A stretch of 51,605 nt of DNA from an uncultured Gilliamella sp. Lineage in GTDB: Bacteria > Pseudomonadota > Gammaproteobacteria > Enterobacterales > Enterobacteriaceae. Made by a program: the position numbers and the translations under genes. The notes under the pieces are model-generated. The model saw only the letters and a list, made by a program, of their open reading frames with translations, made no database searches and was not told where the DNA came from. Positions 20,262 through 29,985 of this stretch are shown one piece after another. The DNA is taken from NCBI GenBank assembly GCA_945291235.1, contig CALYQY010000002.1:1-51605 (forward strand), given 5' to 3'. Positions within the stretch are counted from its first letter, which is position 1. Each line of letters starts with the position of its first letter.

Positions 20262-20750
20262 ATGATGAATTGGATTGATTTTACTATTATTGGCGTAATA
20301 ATTTTTTCCGCCATGGTCAGTATAATACGGGGCTTTGTTCGAGAAGCATTATCTCTGATTAGTTGGGTGCTGGCATTTTTCATTGCGAGCCGATTTTATG
20401 CTTATATTACTCAGTATTTAACCTATTTTGATAGCGAATTGATCCGTACTTCTGTCGCAATAGCTATCCTTTTCTTAGCGACATTACTCGTTTGCTCATT
20501 TATTTCTTATGTTATTGGCTTATTAGTCCAAAAAACAGGTTTATCCGGGACAGATCGAGTATTAGGCATCTGCTTTGGTGCATTACGTGGAATATTAGTG
20601 GTTGCAGCTGTTCTCTTTTTTATTGATACTTTCACTCCCTTCTCGCAATCGCAATACTGGAAAGAATCACAACTTATTCCTCATTTTCATGTTATTATTC
20701 GTTGGTTTTTTGATTTTATACAACATTCGTCTTCATTTTTAGTGCAGTAA
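20262..20750 (+). CDS. cvpA: CvpA family inner-membrane protein
   Basis: A 162-residue membrane protein of the same length and pattern as E. coli CvpA. It has four hydrophobic helices, the motif IRGFVREALSLISW after the first helix, and GLSGTDRVLGICFGALRG in the middle. It is required for colicin V export in E. coli and linked to envelope and bile stress; the molecular activity is unknown. It precedes purF as in enterobacteria. I found no PurR operator in the 65 bp upstream. Confidence 0.95.
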   Translation: MMNWIDFTIIGVIIFSAMVSIIRGFVREALSLISWVLAFFIASRFYAYITQYLTYFDSELIRTSVAIAILFLATLLVCSFISYVIGLLVQKTGLSGTDRVLGICFGALRGILVVAAVLFFIDTFTPFSQSQYWKESQLIPHFHVIIRWFFDFIQHSSSFLVQ

Positions 20751-20768
20751 TTTTGAGGTAATCATTGT

Positions 20769-22286
20769 ATGTGTGGTGTTGTTGGTATTTTAGGATGTAG
20801 CACAGTTAACCAATCTATCTATGATGCATTGACTGTATTGCAGCATCGAGGTCAAGATGCAGCGGGTATTGTAACCATTGATGAACAAAACTGCTTTCGT
20901 TTACGTAAAGCAAATGGTTTAGTTAAAGATGTTTTTCAAGAACATCATATGCAACGTTTGCAAGGTACATTAGGAATTGGACATGTACGGTATCCTACAG
21001 CAGGAAGTTCAAGTCCTTCAGAAGCTCAACCCTTCTACGTTAATTCGCCTTATGGTATAGCACTTGCACATAATGGTAACTTGACTAATGCTAACGAATT
21101 ACGTAATAAAGTATTTGAATTAGCAAGACGCCATATTAACACTAATTCTGATTCAGAAGTGTTACTTAATATTTTCGCCAGTGAATTAGACAAATTTCCA
21201 ACTTATCCCCTTTCTGCAGATAATATTTTTACCGCTATACGTCATGTACATAATATTATTAAAGGCGCTTACGCTTGTGTCGCAATGATTATTGGGCATG
21301 GATTGGTTGCATTTCGTGATCCCTATGGCATTCGTCCTTTAGTTATTGGTAAACGCATTTTAAATAATCAAAAAGTGGAGTATATGGTTGCTTCTGAAAG
21401 TGTTGCTTTAGATATACTTGATTTCGAATTTATACGTGATGTCGAACCCGGCGAAGCGATTTATATTACACAAGATGGGCAATTTTATTCACAACAATGT
21501 TCAGACAATCCCCAATATTATCCATGTATCTTTGAATACGTTTATTTTGCACGACCCGATTCGTTCATGAATGGGGTATCGGTTTATCAATCACGTATAT
21601 TGATGGGACAAAAATTAGGTAAAAAAATAGCACGAGAATGGAAAGATGTTGATATTGATGTTGTGATTCCAATTCCTGAAACATCTTGCGATGCTGCGCT
21701 TGAGATTGCTCGAATTTTAAATAAACCCTATCGGCAGGGCTTTGTCAAAAATCGTTATGTTGGACGAACATTTATTATGCCAGGTCAAGCTACACGCAAA
21801 CTTTCTGTAAGACGTAAACTTAATGCTAATCGCATTGAATTTGAAGGAAAGAATGTCCTTCTTGTCGATGACTCTATTGTTCGAGGTACAACTTCGGAAA
21901 AAATTTTGGAAATGGTTCGCTCTGTTGGCGCTAAAAAAGTTTATTTAGCTTCGGCTGCGCCAGAGATTAGGCATCCTAATGTATATGGAATTGACATGCC
22001 AACAGCCAGTGAGCTTATCGCTTATAATCGCACAGTCGAGCAAATTGCTAAAGATATTGGTGCAGATAGACTTATTTTTCAGGATCTATCTGACTTAATC
22101 GACTCAATCCGTGAAGAGAACCCTAAGATTCATCATTTCGAGTGTTCAGTGTTTGATGGGCAATATATTACAGACGGTATTGATGAAAGCTATTTGCTTC
22201 AATTAGAACAAACAAGAAATCAAAATCAAAAAGCCTTTAATAGTAAAGAATCAGAAAATCTTGAAATATATAATGAAGAACAATAA
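20769..22286 (+). CDS. purF: Amidophosphoribosyltransferase PurF
   Basis: A 505-residue enzyme (E. coli 505). The N-terminal Ntn glutaminase begins MCGVVGI, so C2 becomes the nucleophile after Met removal. The C-terminal type I phosphoribosyltransferase has the PRPP loop [14 protein letters not shown]. It catalyses the first committed step of purine synthesis, PRPP plus glutamine to phosphoribosylamine. It is 18 bp downstream of cvpA. Unlike E. coli there is no ubiX or his-transport gene after it; a probable weak terminator and an adhesin operon follow. Confidence 0.97.
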   Translation: MCGVVGILGCSTVNQSIYDALTVLQHRGQDAAGIVTIDEQNCFRLRKANGLVKDVFQEHHMQRLQGTLGIGHVRYPTAGSSSPSEAQPFYVNSPYGIALAHNGNLTNANELRNKVFELARRHINTNSDSEVLLNIFASELDKFPTYPLSADNIFTAIRHVHNIIKGAYACVAMIIGHGLVAFRDPYGIRPLVIGKRILNNQKVEYMVASESVALDILDFEFIRDVEPGEAIYITQDGQFYSQQCSDNPQYYPCIFEYVYFARPDSFMNGVSVYQSRILMGQKLGKKIAREWKDVDIDVVIPIPETSCDAALEIARILNKPYRQGFVKNRYVGRTFIMPGQATRKLSVRRKLNANRIEFEGKNVLLVDDSIVRGTTSEKILEMVRSVGAKKVYLASAAPEIRHPNVYGIDMPTASELIAYNRTVEQIAKDIGADRLIFQDLSDLIDSIREENPKIHHFECSVFDGQYITDGIDESYLLQLEQTRNQNQKAFNSKESENLEIYNEEQ

Positions 22287-22317
22287 TTAGTATTCTTGCT
22301 GAAAATGACATTTTTAT

Positions 22318-22356
22318 AAAAAAAGATACTAATATTCTAATATTTCTATCTTTTTT
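22318..22356 (+). terminator. Possible terminator after purF
   Basis: An A-rich arm AAAAAGATA pairs with TATCTTTTT to give a 9-10 bp, AU-dominated stem ending in a run of six Ts. Its low GC makes it weak. No other termination signal is visible between purF and the adhesin gene. Confidence 0.4.
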
Positions 22357-22506
22357 ATCTGCTTTATTTAGTATTAGATAAAGAGAACTAATGTATTATT
22401 AATATTATCAAATTGATAAATAAATCCCACGTTTTATTTTAATCTATCTCTCCTCATATTCTGAAGACATTTTCATCAAATCTTTACAAATATTTTAAAA
22501 AAGTTA

Positions 22507-22534
22507 TTGAACAATGACTTCTTTGTAATATAAT
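22507..22534 (+). promoter_or_regulatory. Promoter of the inverse autotransporter operon
   Basis: TTGAAC (22507-22512), a 16-bp spacer and TATAAT (22529-22534). A transcript would begin near 22541 with a 5' leader of about 150 nt that is rich in A and T. The remainder of the gap 22287-22690 holds no gene I can see. Confidence 0.55.
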
Positions 22535-22690
22535 CTTAAAAAAAGTAATTTTTTGTAAAGAATTTTAAAGACAATAAAAATGCTATCGTTTTTTTATTCT
22601 AAACAAAGAAGCTTTTTTATCAAAAAGCTGAATAAAACGTGTTTTTGATACATATATTATCAATAAAGTGAAATATGAGGAATGATTAAG

Positions 22691-25387
22691 ATGAAAACAA
22701 ATCTTAATTTAAAAATTGTTTCAACCTTAGTTGTTCTGGCATTAAATTGCCAGACAGCTATGGCATTGGATTCGAAACAAGGCACTTCTACTGTTGCTGT
22801 AGACAACAGTAAAGTTATTGAACTTAAAAATGGTATTAAAGTTCGAGAAATGGTTAACAATAAAAAGGCTAGCCTTTACCAAATAGCATTAATAAGTGGT
22901 ATAAATGTTGACCAACTACGCAAAATGAACAATGGGCGCTTTGATAAAAAGGATGTGATTGAAGAAGGTGAGCTTCTCGTGCTTCCTGAAAACTCCCCAC
23001 TACTACCTGCCATCAGTACAAGTAAAGCTGAAGATACTAAACAAAACAAATATACAAATTTACCGGATTTAGGATCAGATGAAAATTATGATGTACAGGC
23101 AGATAAAGATAAGCTTGCAACTCATGTTGCTTATGCTTTACAGACATTAGCAACACAAGATTGGAAACAACTATTATCATCTGAAAATGGTGGCTTATCA
23201 AGTCAATTGGCCAATCGAGGTAAGGATTACGCAGAGGATTATTTACGCAGTAGTGTGAAAAATCATGTTGTTGATCCACTTCGTACCGCTGCCCAAGACT
23301 TCTTAGGGCGTTTTGGTACGGCTCAATTATCTTTTGACGTTAGTGATAAAGGACAATTTAGTAACGTCAACGTTAAACTATTTAGTCCTTGGTATGATAC
23401 AGAAAATACCTTGATATTTAGTCAAATATCATTTCAAGAATATGAACATAAACGACGTATTGGAAATATTGGTATTGGTCAACGTTGGGACTTTGCAGAT
23501 AAAAAATGGTTATTAGGCTATAACGTATTTTTGGATCATGACTTTCAACGTTCACACAATCGTTTAGGTTTAGGTGTTGAGGCTTGGAGTGACTACATGA
23601 AACTTGCAGCTAACTATTATCATCCATTATCAAATTGGAAACAATCTCGTGATTTTGATGATTATTTAGAACGTGCTGCAAAAGGTTTTGATGTTCGTTT
23701 TCAAGGTTATTTACCACAGTACCCTCATTTAGGTGGTTCATTAATGTATGAACAATACTTTGGTGATAAAGTGGCATTATTTGGTAAAGATAACCTACAA
23801 AAAAATCCTAGAGCAGTGACAGCAAGCATTGATTACACACCTGTGCCACTTTTTACCCTCAAAGCGGAACATAAGCGAGGACAAAATAATCAAAAAGCCA
23901 CTTCTGCTTCATTGACGATGAATTATCGTATGGGGGTTCCTTTAAAAGATCAGTTAGATCCCGATATGGTTCAAGCAGCACGTTCATTAGCTGGTAGTCG
24001 TTATGACTTAGTTGATCGTAACAACTATATCGTTCTTGAATATAAAGAGAAAAAATTAAGTGTTGATTTAGGACTTGAATCTTTACAACTCGTTGAAGGA
24101 CAAAGTTACGATGTCAGTATCGCTGTTTATAATGCGAAAGGATTAAGCGGTGTAAAATGGAATGGTGATATGTTTGAAATTGATGCAAATGGTGGATTCC
24201 TTTGTTATACAACAGGTATTTGTACCTCTTCATCATGGGCTACACCAAAAGCAGATACTCAAAATTGGAAAATTGTTGCACCAAGTTATGTTGATGAAAA
24301 TGGTAAACGTCATCCAATTCAATCTAATGGTAAATATACCTTATCTGTTTCCGTTACCGATAAAAAAGGTCGTTCAGCAACGTCAAATCAAGTGTCATTT
24401 GAAGTTATCCCCGATCCTGTCATGCGTAAGATTGGTCTTTGGGCTGTTGATCGTAACGGCAATAAAACCACAATGGCTTCTAATTCAGCCGATGGTCTCA
24501 GTGCTATAACATTGATTGCCAGCCTTGTAAAGCCGAAGGTACCAAATGGAACAATTTCGGCAATAGAGGATGCAGTTGGGTTTAGTGATGAACAACTCAT
24601 GAACCGAATTCCAGACTCATTTGATTCTGTACTTAAAGGCTGGACAGCAACAAGTAATGGCAAAAAAATCACCTTAATTGATGGTACTTCGGGTCAAGTA
24701 ACGTCTTGTCCTAAACAAGAACCTTGTGTCATTGTGAAATCCTTTGAAAAAATCAAAATGGGTCAAAAAATTTCTGCTAAGGCAGCTACTGCTGGAGGCA
24801 TGGATGCAATTGGTGATAGTTATGCATTAGATGTCGCTTCTAATATTGAAGGGGTGGTTGAATTTTCCACTTCGATAGATCAATTTGGTGCATCGTTCAA
24901 TAAAGTATCCATAGATTTTGCTGGTGGTCAAGCTGGATTAATTAAAGTTTATCGAAGTGATGGGGTATTGGTTGCGACTCAAGCTGGAAACTTATTAGAG
25001 TTTGATCCTAATGGTTCAAAAGAGTGGAAAGTTGATAATGAATATTATGTCAAAGCATATGCAGCAGATGGTGTCACTGAAATGAATAGTCCATATGTGA
25101 TTTGGTCTCTTGTGGGGTCTAATGCGGTTGCATGTCCTAATGGAGCGGCAACAGCAGCATTACCTGATGCAAGCAACAAACCAAATGGGCCTTGGTTTAA
25201 TGTCGCAATGGGATATAACGCACATTATAAAATTAGAAGTATAAAAACAGGTAGTTATGCAACTTCTGGTTCGAGCATTATCGCTAATGCTGATGCTCCA
25301 CAAGAGTTAAATCTTGATCCGATAAACGCAACGCCTTCAGCATGTGCAGGTGATCAAGGGTTTAGATTACAAGTATTTGTTAAATAG
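22691..25387 (+). CDS. Intimin/invasin-like inverse autotransporter (SinH-like)
   Basis: About 898 residues. A signal peptide ends near TAMA (about 26), then a LysM-like module (about 45-103; ASLYQIALISGINVDQLRKMN). An inverse-autotransporter 12-strand beta-barrel (about 130-425) follows, with RWDFADKKWLLGYNVFLDHDF and GVEAWSDYMKLAANYYHPLS typical of intimin, invasin and YchO-type proteins. The exported C-terminus has Ig-like domains (about 430-575) and a cysteine-containing tip. Inverse autotransporters place their C-terminus outside for adhesion. The following SinI-family gene makes a SinH-like identity likely. ATG 22691 is preferred because GAGGA lies 9 nt upstream; ATG 22682 directly abuts that site. 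Confidence 0.87.
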   Translation: MKTNLNLKIVSTLVVLALNCQTAMALDSKQGTSTVAVDNSKVIELKNGIKVREMVNNKKASLYQIALISGINVDQLRKMNNGRFDKKDVIEEGELLVLPENSPLLPAISTSKAEDTKQNKYTNLPDLGSDENYDVQADKDKLATHVAYALQTLATQDWKQLLSSENGGLSSQLANRGKDYAEDYLRSSVKNHVVDPLRTAAQDFLGRFGTAQLSFDVSDKGQFSNVNVKLFSPWYDTENTLIFSQISFQEYEHKRRIGNIGIGQRWDFADKKWLLGYNVFLDHDFQRSHNRLGLGVEAWSDYMKLAANYYHPLSNWKQSRDFDDYLERAAKGFDVRFQGYLPQYPHLGGSLMYEQYFGDKVALFGKDNLQKNPRAVTASIDYTPVPLFTLKAEHKRGQNNQKATSASLTMNYRMGVPLKDQLDPDMVQAARSLAGSRYDLVDRNNYIVLEYKEKKLSVDLGLESLQLVEGQSYDVSIAVYNAKGLSGVKWNGDMFEIDANGGFLCYTTGICTSSSWATPKADTQNWKIVAPSYVDENGKRHPIQSNGKYTLSVSVTDKKGRSATSNQVSFEVIPDPVMRKIGLWAVDRNGNKTTMASNSADGLSAITLIASLVKPKVPNGTISAIEDAVGFSDEQLMNRIPDSFDSVLKGWTATSNGKKITLIDGTSGQVTSCPKQEPCVIVKSFEKIKMGQKISAKAATAGGMDAIGDSYALDVASNIEGVVEFSTSIDQFGASFNKVSIDFAGGQAGLIKVYRSDGVLVATQAGNLLEFDPNGSKEWKVDNEYYVKAYAADGVTEMNSPYVIWSLVGSNAVACPNGAATAALPDASNKPNGPWFNVAMGYNAHYKIRSIKTGSYATSGSSIIANADAPQELNLDPINATPSACAGDQGFRLQVFVK

Positions 25388-25407
25388 AATGGTTAATTAA
25401 AAAAGTG

Positions 25408-25441
25408 TTTTAGATAACCAATTTATAAGGGTTATCTAAAA
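25408..25441. other. 12-bp hairpin between adhesin and SinI-like gene
   Basis: TTTTAGATAACC and GGTTATCTAAAA form a perfect 12-bp stem around a 10-nt loop, 21 nt after the adhesin stop. No T-run follows on the plus strand. It may protect the adhesin mRNA 3' end or attenuate transcription into the next gene. Confidence 0.5.
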
Positions 25442-25511
25442 GTTAAATACAAAACGGTGTATATTATTTTTGATATACAATAATTAATAAATGAAAAATA
25501 GGAAGTTAAAC

Positions 25512-26522
25512 ATGAAAAGTTTAATGATAAAAAATATTGCTTTAGGTCTGTTAATCGCTGGATGTGCAGCAAGTAACGCATATGCACTTAGCGGTGTGAG
25601 TGCTAAATATATAGTGGGTAATGCACCTGTAATTAAAAGTCTTGGCGGTCAAGATCACAGTTTAACAGTGTCAGTATCCTCTGATGCTGATGGTAACAAT
25701 ACCGTGGGTGGTCGAGCTGCAAAAGTTAATGATTATGTCGTTATCGAGTATACTTTACATGATGAAGATGGTGACAGCGATCCTTCAGGTAAAGTAGTAA
25801 AAGAAACGTTTAAAGCATTTTATAAAAGTGCGTCTGGTGAATGGAAAGAAGCCAGTTTAGCTGACTCAGATATTAAGTTCAGTAATGGTAAAATCACGTT
25901 TAAAATTACAAATGAGTTTGCTGGTGCAACACGAATTGGTTTCAAAGTATTAGAAAAAACTGAGTTTGGTTTACCTTATACAAATAAATGGTTAAAAGTT
26001 GCTGATATTTGGAGTACGCAAGCACCAGGACAAGTGGATACATTAGATCCGACAGATCCAAGTAAAGCCCCTACTGATGATACTAATGGCCCGAATAAAG
26101 ACGAAATAGGTAGTAACCCTAACGATGGTCCAGGTGAACAAAAAGATCCGAATAAAATTACAAGTGGACCAATTGAATCTGATGACATGAGGGTCTACAT
26201 TTTAGCTGCTGATTCAAATGATAACTATAGTATAGCGGGTAGTACTTTCGTACCTAAACAAGGCGGAAAATATCGAGCTGTGGTATGGTTAGATTCTAAT
26301 GGCAATGGTGCTTTAGATAGTGGTGAAGCTGACTTATCTGCAAATTACAACTTTACTTGGGAGTTAGACGGTACTTATGCCGGTGTTGGAGCAACAACAG
26401 ATTCGTTAGCACAAAATCAAAATATAACATTAGGTCAACTTAACAACGATTCAATGTACAGTACGACCTACAAAGCAGGTGCTCAAGGTTATAAACTTAA
26501 AGTTACTGCAACCGCAAAATAA
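25512..26522 (+). CDS. SinI-family autotransporter-associated protein
   Basis: 336 residues. It resembles SinI-family proteins encoded next to SinH-type inverse autotransporters; recognition is by general pattern and neighbourhood. The export signal is ambiguous. LLIAGC fits a lipobox (cysteine near residue 19), but NAYA-LSG a few residues later fits signal peptidase I. Two beta-rich regions flank a Pro/Asp/Asn-rich linker (about 175-220). The second contains DSNGNGALDSGE, an EF-hand/dockerin-like calcium loop. ATG 25512 has AGGAAG 6 nt upstream, so the ATG at 25491 is rejected. It probably helps or decorates the upstream adhesin. Confidence 0.72.
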   Translation: MKSLMIKNIALGLLIAGCAASNAYALSGVSAKYIVGNAPVIKSLGGQDHSLTVSVSSDADGNNTVGGRAAKVNDYVVIEYTLHDEDGDSDPSGKVVKETFKAFYKSASGEWKEASLADSDIKFSNGKITFKITNEFAGATRIGFKVLEKTEFGLPYTNKWLKVADIWSTQAPGQVDTLDPTDPSKAPTDDTNGPNKDEIGSNPNDGPGEQKDPNKITSGPIESDDMRVYILAADSNDNYSIAGSTFVPKQGGKYRAVVWLDSNGNGALDSGEADLSANYNFTWELDGTYAGVGATTDSLAQNQNITLGQLNNDSMYSTTYKAGAQGYKLKVTATAK

Positions 26523-26540
26523 TGCTTATTTAAGACAGAT

Positions 26541-26569
26541 AAAAAACCACTCAAAGGAGTGGTTTTTTT
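26541..26569. terminator. Bidirectional terminator
   Basis: The stem AAAAAACCACTC / GAGTGGTTTTTT with loop AAAG is followed by a T-run on both strands. It separates the adhesin operon from the convergent nuoN end. Confidence 0.88.
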
Positions 26570-26605
26570 ATAAATAAATTAGTTTGAACATCTATTTAAA
26601 TTAGT

Positions 26606-28414
26606 TTAAGCCGTTAAGTATTGTGCCATACTCACTAAGTTAAATACCCATTTAGGATAGACTCCGCAAATCATAATAAGTAACGCAGAAAGGGTAATGA
26701 GCAACTCACTCATTCCAATTTTATGCCATTTAAAACTTACTACTGAATTATTGATAAATTGATCATCTCGACAAGTTGGTTTGATATAAAGGTTGATCAC
26801 TAAACGAGCATAAAAATATAGGCCTAGCGCACTACCGACTACAACTGCTGCCATTAACCACCATAGTTCAGCGGTGACACCTAATAGGACTAATAAAAAT
26901 CGACTAATAAAACCGAGAGTTAAAGGTGCGCCAGCTAATGAAAGCAAGCCTATTCCCATAGATAATGCAAGGATAGGGCGTCGCCAAAATAATCCCGACA
27001 AATCTAGCTCATTTTCATGATCTTGAAGCTCATTTGAGTGAGATTCTAAACTAATTACGCCCAGAACAGTAATATTTGCAAGAATATAACCTATCAAATA
27101 AACGCCGATTGTTTCTAAGGCCAAAACTTGATATTGCACAGCAATTAACGCAATTAATAAATAACCAAAATGTGCGATTGAGGAATATGCAAGAAGACGT
27201 TTTAAATTACTTTGCATAAAAGCAAATAAATTACCCCATAAAATAGAACAAAATGCCATCACAACTAAAATAATTCGGATGGTTTCATTGTTTACAATAG
27301 GAGCTAATAAAAATAGTCTTGCGATAGCGCAAAATATCGCAACTTTACCCACTGTGGATAAAAGAAGTGCGACAACCGTTGGTGCACCTTGATAAACATC
27401 GGGTAACCAAAGTTGGAAAGGAACAAGTGATAATTTAAAACCGACACCTACAAGCATTAAACAGACCCCCATTAATAACAGTGTGCTTGGGTAGGACATA
27501 GTGGATAACTGATAACTTAAACCACTGAACGTTAATTCTCCGGTGGATGCATAATAAAAAACAATACCCATTAGCAAAAAAGCACTTGCAACGGCAGATA
27601 AAATCATATATTTAATTGCTGCTTCAAGGGAGTGGGTTTGAATATATTGATATCCTATTAAACCCACAAAAGGAATGGAAAGCAACTCGATACCAATAAA
27701 GAAAGCGATTAAATGGCTGGCGTAGACTAAGGTCACTCCACCTAATGCCATGAAAAGTAATATTATATAAAATAATCCATGAGACTTTTGTTCTTGCTTA
27801 AACCAACGATATGCTAAGCAACTGACGATAATTGAAATTAATAAAATCAAACTGGTATAAAGTAAACCATAGCCATCACAGGTGAAAAGTACTGTAATTT
27901 CTTGGGAGTTCCAATTATTTACATTATTCGGTTGTTGAATATCTGAATGGGATTGATTTTTTTCTTGGTTATCCGCAATGTCTTCATTTTTCGGTGTTTC
28001 AGATGTTATAGTCTGTTCCGAATTGGATTCGTCTAACTGAGGTTGGCGGACTTGAGTCGCTGATTCTACGCCTGCATCATTATTATTGTCACTCAGTGCT
28101 TCAGTCTGATTAGTTTGTGGATCTTGTTGAGTTGGTGCGGCATCCACTGCTAACAATTTTGCATTCTCAAAATCAGGAGAAGTCAGTGGCAAAGAAGAGA
28201 TAAATATTTGCATATTATCGCTGCTGATATCTGAAATTTTCTGATCATTGGCTGAAATTTTATATCCCATGACAGAAGCGCAAATTAATGCGAATATTAA
28301 ACCACATAAAGATAAAATAGCGCAGCATTTTGTACTTACTTTGAAACGAAATAATGCAAACATTAGCACAATAATAGTAAGACTTAATATATAAATAGGT
28401 GATAAAGCTATCAT
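26606..28414 (-). CDS. nuoN: NADH-quinone oxidoreductase subunit N with a large loop insertion
   Basis: 602 residues against 485 in E. coli. After two N-terminal helices it has about 110 extra hydrophilic residues (about 55-170), rich in Asn, Gln, Asp, Glu, Ser and Thr and lacking hydrophobic stretches. By NuoN topology they lie in the first periplasmic loop. From D180 onward it aligns colinearly at +110: E243 (E133), K327 (K217) and K357 (K247) are kept. H224 is Q334, and K395 is an arginine near 505. The proton-path core of this subunit is thus largely intact, unlike NuoL and NuoM. Last gene of nuoJKLMN, 6 bp after nuoM. Confidence 0.9.
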   Translation of the reverse strand: MIALSPIYILSLTIIVLMFALFRFKVSTKCCAILSLCGLIFALICASVMGYKISANDQKISDISSDNMQIFISSLPLTSPDFENAKLLAVDAAPTQQDPQTNQTEALSDNNNDAGVESATQVRQPQLDESNSEQTITSETPKNEDIADNQEKNQSHSDIQQPNNVNNWNSQEITVLFTCDGYGLLYTSLILLISIIVSCLAYRWFKQEQKSHGLFYIILLFMALGGVTLVYASHLIAFFIGIELLSIPFVGLIGYQYIQTHSLEAAIKYMILSAVASAFLLMGIVFYYASTGELTFSGLSYQLSTMSYPSTLLLMGVCLMLVGVGFKLSLVPFQLWLPDVYQGAPTVVALLLSTVGKVAIFCAIARLFLLAPIVNNETIRIILVVMAFCSILWGNLFAFMQSNLKRLLAYSSIAHFGYLLIALIAVQYQVLALETIGVYLIGYILANITVLGVISLESHSNELQDHENELDLSGLFWRRPILALSMGIGLLSLAGAPLTLGFISRFLLVLLGVTAELWWLMAAVVVGSALGLYFYARLVINLYIKPTCRDDQFINNSVVSFKWHKIGMSELLITLSALLIMICGVYPKWVFNLVSMAQYLTA

Positions 28415-28420
28415 ATCTTA

Positions 28421-29980
28421 TTACTCTCCCATGCGCTCTGTTGTTATATAGTGTTGAGTTTGATTCATGACAGAATATGACATATCTAAAATGACTTTAG
28501 GATATAATCCGATAAAAATAAGAACAGCCAATAAACTACTTAACAATAAAAGCTCTTTGATATTAAGAAAACACTTTTTCATGGTTTCATTATTATCGTG
28601 ACCGCCATGAAAAATAGGTTGCATACGAATAATGAATGAAATAGATAGCATAAGTAATCCTAATGCTAATAAAATTGTAGAATAAGAAAACGTTGTGAAA
28701 CTTCCAAGTAACATCAGGTAATTTCCTATAAAGTTAGCTGTGCCAGGTATACCCAATACGGCCAATATGAAAAATAACGTAAATGATGATAAATATTTGA
28801 CTCGCTCTTTCAATCCAGTAAATTGACTGATGTTACGTGTTGAATAACATTCAACTAATAAACCACTAATCATGAACATACCGACAATCGCTAAGTTAAT
28901 CGCAATAATTTGTATGACCACTCCTTGGTAGGCGATTAATGAACCACTATATATGATAGCGGTCACAAAGCCCATCAATGCAATATGAACATAAGCAATT
29001 AGTTTTTTAATATCCGTTTGATTAAATGCAAGTAGTGCAGAATAAAAAACGGTGATTAATGCAAGTATTAAAATTAAAGGTACAATTGTTGCAGAAGCAT
29101 TAGGAAATAGTGGTATGACAAAACGCAATAACCCAAAAGTGGCAGTACTAAGTAATAAACCACTAATCATCATTGAACCGGTTGTTGACGATTCGATATG
29201 TGCTTCAATAAACCAATTGTGAAATGGAACAAAAGGAATACGCACAATAAAGGCAGCCATGAATCCAAGCATTAATAAATATTCTGTTTTACTTGATATA
29301 GGCGTTTTGGTTAGGATTTGATAATCAAAAGTCCAATGACCCGTTAAATTCCAATTAATGAGAGCTAATGAAACAATCGAGATTAACATTAACAAACTAC
29401 TGATTTGCGTATAAATAAGAAATTTACTTGCACCATTAAAGCGTAACTGAGAATTGGAATCTCGTCTTCCCCATAAAGAAATTAAAAAATAGATAGGAAT
29501 CGCAACAGCTTCCCAATAAAAGAATAACAAAAAGAGATCCGTAACTGTAAATAACATCATGACAGCTGATGTCATTGCTAAAATACACAGATAATATAAT
29601 CCAGTATTATTAATGCTTTCTTTGCTTGAATAGGCGATAGTGAATAAAACAATAATGAGTGTTGAAGTAATAACAATGATAGATAGCCCATCTAAAATTA
29701 AGTGAAAACGAATACCTAATAACGGAATCCATTCAAAATTGACTTCTTCTACCCAACTATTTCCTTGATCCATAATAGCTTGCGCATCCAGCCAAAAATT
29801 GATCACCAATATTAGCGAGATGATAATCGTCATGAATGCGATACAAATTGGCAGTTTATTCCAACGTGATTGCGCATCAACAGATGCTACCATTCGTTGT
29901 AAAAAAAGATGACATAACCAACCGATAAATCCACCTGTCACAGGTAAGAAAATAAGCCATAACAACATGAAAGATTGCAC
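28421..29980 (-). CDS. nuoM: NADH-quinone oxidoreductase subunit M, divergent channel
   Basis: 519 residues with 14 predicted membrane helices (E. coli 509), recognisable from FFYWEAVAIPIYFLISLWG and QTDIKKLIAY. Aligned with E. coli at a constant +13: the channel glutamate E144 is kept (E157), but K234 is R247, K265 is S278, H322 is L335, H348 is I361 and E407 is N420. The normally near-invariant segment HSQAPTAGSVDLAG reads HIESSTTGSMMISG. In complex I these residues form the proton half-channels and central relay, so antiport-type pumping through this subunit is doubtful. The frame is intact and lies 5 bp after nuoL. Confidence 0.9.
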   Translation of the reverse strand: MQSFMLLWLIFLPVTGGFIGWLCHLFLQRMVASVDAQSRWNKLPICIAFMTIIISLILVINFWLDAQAIMDQGNSWVEEVNFEWIPLLGIRFHLILDGLSIIVITSTLIIVLFTIAYSSKESINNTGLYYLCILAMTSAVMMLFTVTDLFLLFFYWEAVAIPIYFLISLWGRRDSNSQLRFNGASKFLIYTQISSLLMLISIVSLALINWNLTGHWTFDYQILTKTPISSKTEYLLMLGFMAAFIVRIPFVPFHNWFIEAHIESSTTGSMMISGLLLSTATFGLLRFVIPLFPNASATIVPLILILALITVFYSALLAFNQTDIKKLIAYVHIALMGFVTAIIYSGSLIAYQGVVIQIIAINLAIVGMFMISGLLVECYSTRNISQFTGLKERVKYLSSFTLFFILAVLGIPGTANFIGNYLMLLGSFTTFSYSTILLALGLLMLSISFIIRMQPIFHGGHDNNETMKKCFLNIKELLLLSSLLAVLIFIGLYPKVILDMSYSVMNQTQHYITTERMGE

Positions 29981-29985
29981 CTTTA

